A model generated the notes under the pieces. It did no database searches and was not told where the DNA came from. It worked only from the letters and a program-made list of their open reading frames with translations. The position numbers and the translations under genes were made by a program. A DNA stretch of 64,000 nucleotides from Dyella terrae (GTDB lineage: Bacteria > Pseudomonadota > Gammaproteobacteria > Xanthomonadales > Rhodanobacteraceae): assembly GCF_004322705.1 (NCBI RefSeq), contig NZ_SIZZ01000001.1, positions 1,798,001 through 1,862,000 on the forward strand. Reading direction: 5' to 3'. Below, piece after piece: positions 63,381 to 64,000 of this stretch (its first letter is position 1; each line of letters starts with the position of its first letter).

Positions 63381-64000
63381 ATGGCAAAAGTACACACCCC
63401 GCCCGTCTCGCAGACGAGGTCGTTCAGCACCGTTTTCCTGATCGAAATGTGGGAGCGCTTCGGCTTCTACGGCATGCAGGTGCTGATGGTCACCTACATG
63501 ATGAAAAAGCTGGGCTTCGCCGATACCCGCGCGAACCTGGTCTGGGGCGCTGCCGCAGCCCTCATCTACGCCACCCCCGCGATCGGCGGCTGGATCGGCG
63601 ACAAGCTGATCGGCACGCGCCGCACCATGATCACCGGCGCCGTGGTGCTGGCCCTGGGCTACGCCATGCTGTGGATCCCGTCGAACAACCCCACCCTGCT
63701 CTACGGCGCGCTGGGCGTGATCGTCGTCGGCAACGGCTTCTTCAAGCCGAACGCGGGCAACCTCGTGCGCAAGATCTACGAGGGGGATGACACCCGCATC
63801 GACAGCGCCTTCACCATCTACTACATGGCGGTGAACGTCGGCTCGATGCTGTCGATGACGGCCACGCCGTGGATCCGCAACTACGTCGGTGAGCATTACG
63901 GCGACGCGATGGGCTGGCACACGGCTTTTGGCGCCTGTGCGATCGGCCTGGTGCTGGGCCTGGGCAATTACAAGCTGATGAGCCGCACGCTGTCCCACAT
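63381..64000 (+). CDS. POT family oligopeptide transporter, 3' end cut by window edge
   Basis: The first 206 residues are visible. Helix 1 carries the E-x-x-E-R motif (IEMWERFGFYGMQ), followed by ATPAIGGWIGDKLIGTRR, GNGFFKPNAGNLVRKIY and the PTR2 motif FTIYYMAVNVGS. It is the same family as the gene at 27330 but a distinct subgroup, closer in style to E. coli DtpA. It would import di- and tripeptides with protons. Confidence 0.93.
   Translation, partial: MAKVHTPPVSQTRSFSTVFLIEMWERFGFYGMQVLMVTYMMKKLGFADTRANLVWGAAAALIYATPAIGGWIGDKLIGTRRTMITGAVVLALGYAMLWIPSNNPTLLYGALGVIVVGNGFFKPNAGNLVRKIYEGDDTRIDSAFTIYYMAVNVGSMLSMTATPWIRNYVGEHYGDAMGWHTAFGACAIGLVLGLGNYKLMSRTLSH

Noticed and set aside
61871-63790. 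639-codon plus-strand frame across lemA, dgkA and the start of the POT gene
   Set aside because: It overlaps three recognised genes in other frames and has low-complexity, His- and Arg-rich composition typical of shadow frames.
1-64000. Prophage, insertion sequence, CRISPR array, tRNA or rRNA genes
   Set aside because: I found no transposase or integrase, no regularly spaced repeats, and no tRNA- or rRNA-like sequence by reading. A dedicated tRNA or repeat search would settle this.

Overview
The window is high-GC chromosomal DNA from a gammaproteobacterium, most likely Xanthomonadales and probably Rhodanobacteraceae (Dyella, Rhodanobacter or Luteibacter type). This is inferred from gene content and order: petABC followed by sspA-sspB, a DUF1631 gene coupled to nadC, lgt-thyA with folA, lemA with two TPM genes, a large TonB-dependent receptor and several S9 peptidases. 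I saw no rRNA, tRNA, CRISPR array, integrase or transposase.

Left part (1-29.1 kb) is housekeeping and envelope stress: a MarC-type membrane protein cut by the window edge, a YciK-like SDR with monothiol glutaredoxin, sodB, purEK, a Trm112-like protein, DUF1631-nadC, DUF3301, sspB/sspA, the bc1 complex petABC, a DegS/AlgW-like protease, a lytic transglycosylase, miaB, a TetR-controlled efflux ABC operon, phoH-ybeY-corC, a DUF4105 protein, corA, and a divergent S9 peptidase / POT peptide transporter pair.

Middle part (29.6-46.8 kb) is the accessory region. Two tandem type IV pilin genes, each behind a sigma-54-like GG-N10-GC promoter, are followed by two tandem paralogous GT-C-type membrane proteins. 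Then comes a glycan cluster on the same strand: an aminotransferase, a NeuD-like acetyltransferase and a WecF-like transferase (suggesting a 4-acetamido-4,6-dideoxyhexose), a methyltransferase, a Wzx-type flippase, two GT2 enzymes, UDP-galactopyranose mutase and a GT4 enzyme. The start of this cluster has visibly lower GC. It ends abruptly against a truncated methyltransferase gene on the other strand, which belongs to a short GT2-GT4 operon and looks like a recombination scar. pilB-pilC-pilD-coaE follow, so the glycan genes lie between the pilins and the pilus assembly genes. I propose a pilin or surface glycosylation locus; this is inference.

Right part (51.7-64 kb): a Nudix-TenI fusion, folA, lgt-thyA, a second S9 peptidase upstream of a TonB-dependent receptor, lemA with two TPM-domain genes, dgkA, and the start of a second POT transporter. 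Two S9 peptidases, two POT carriers and a receptor point to peptide scavenging as a recurring theme.
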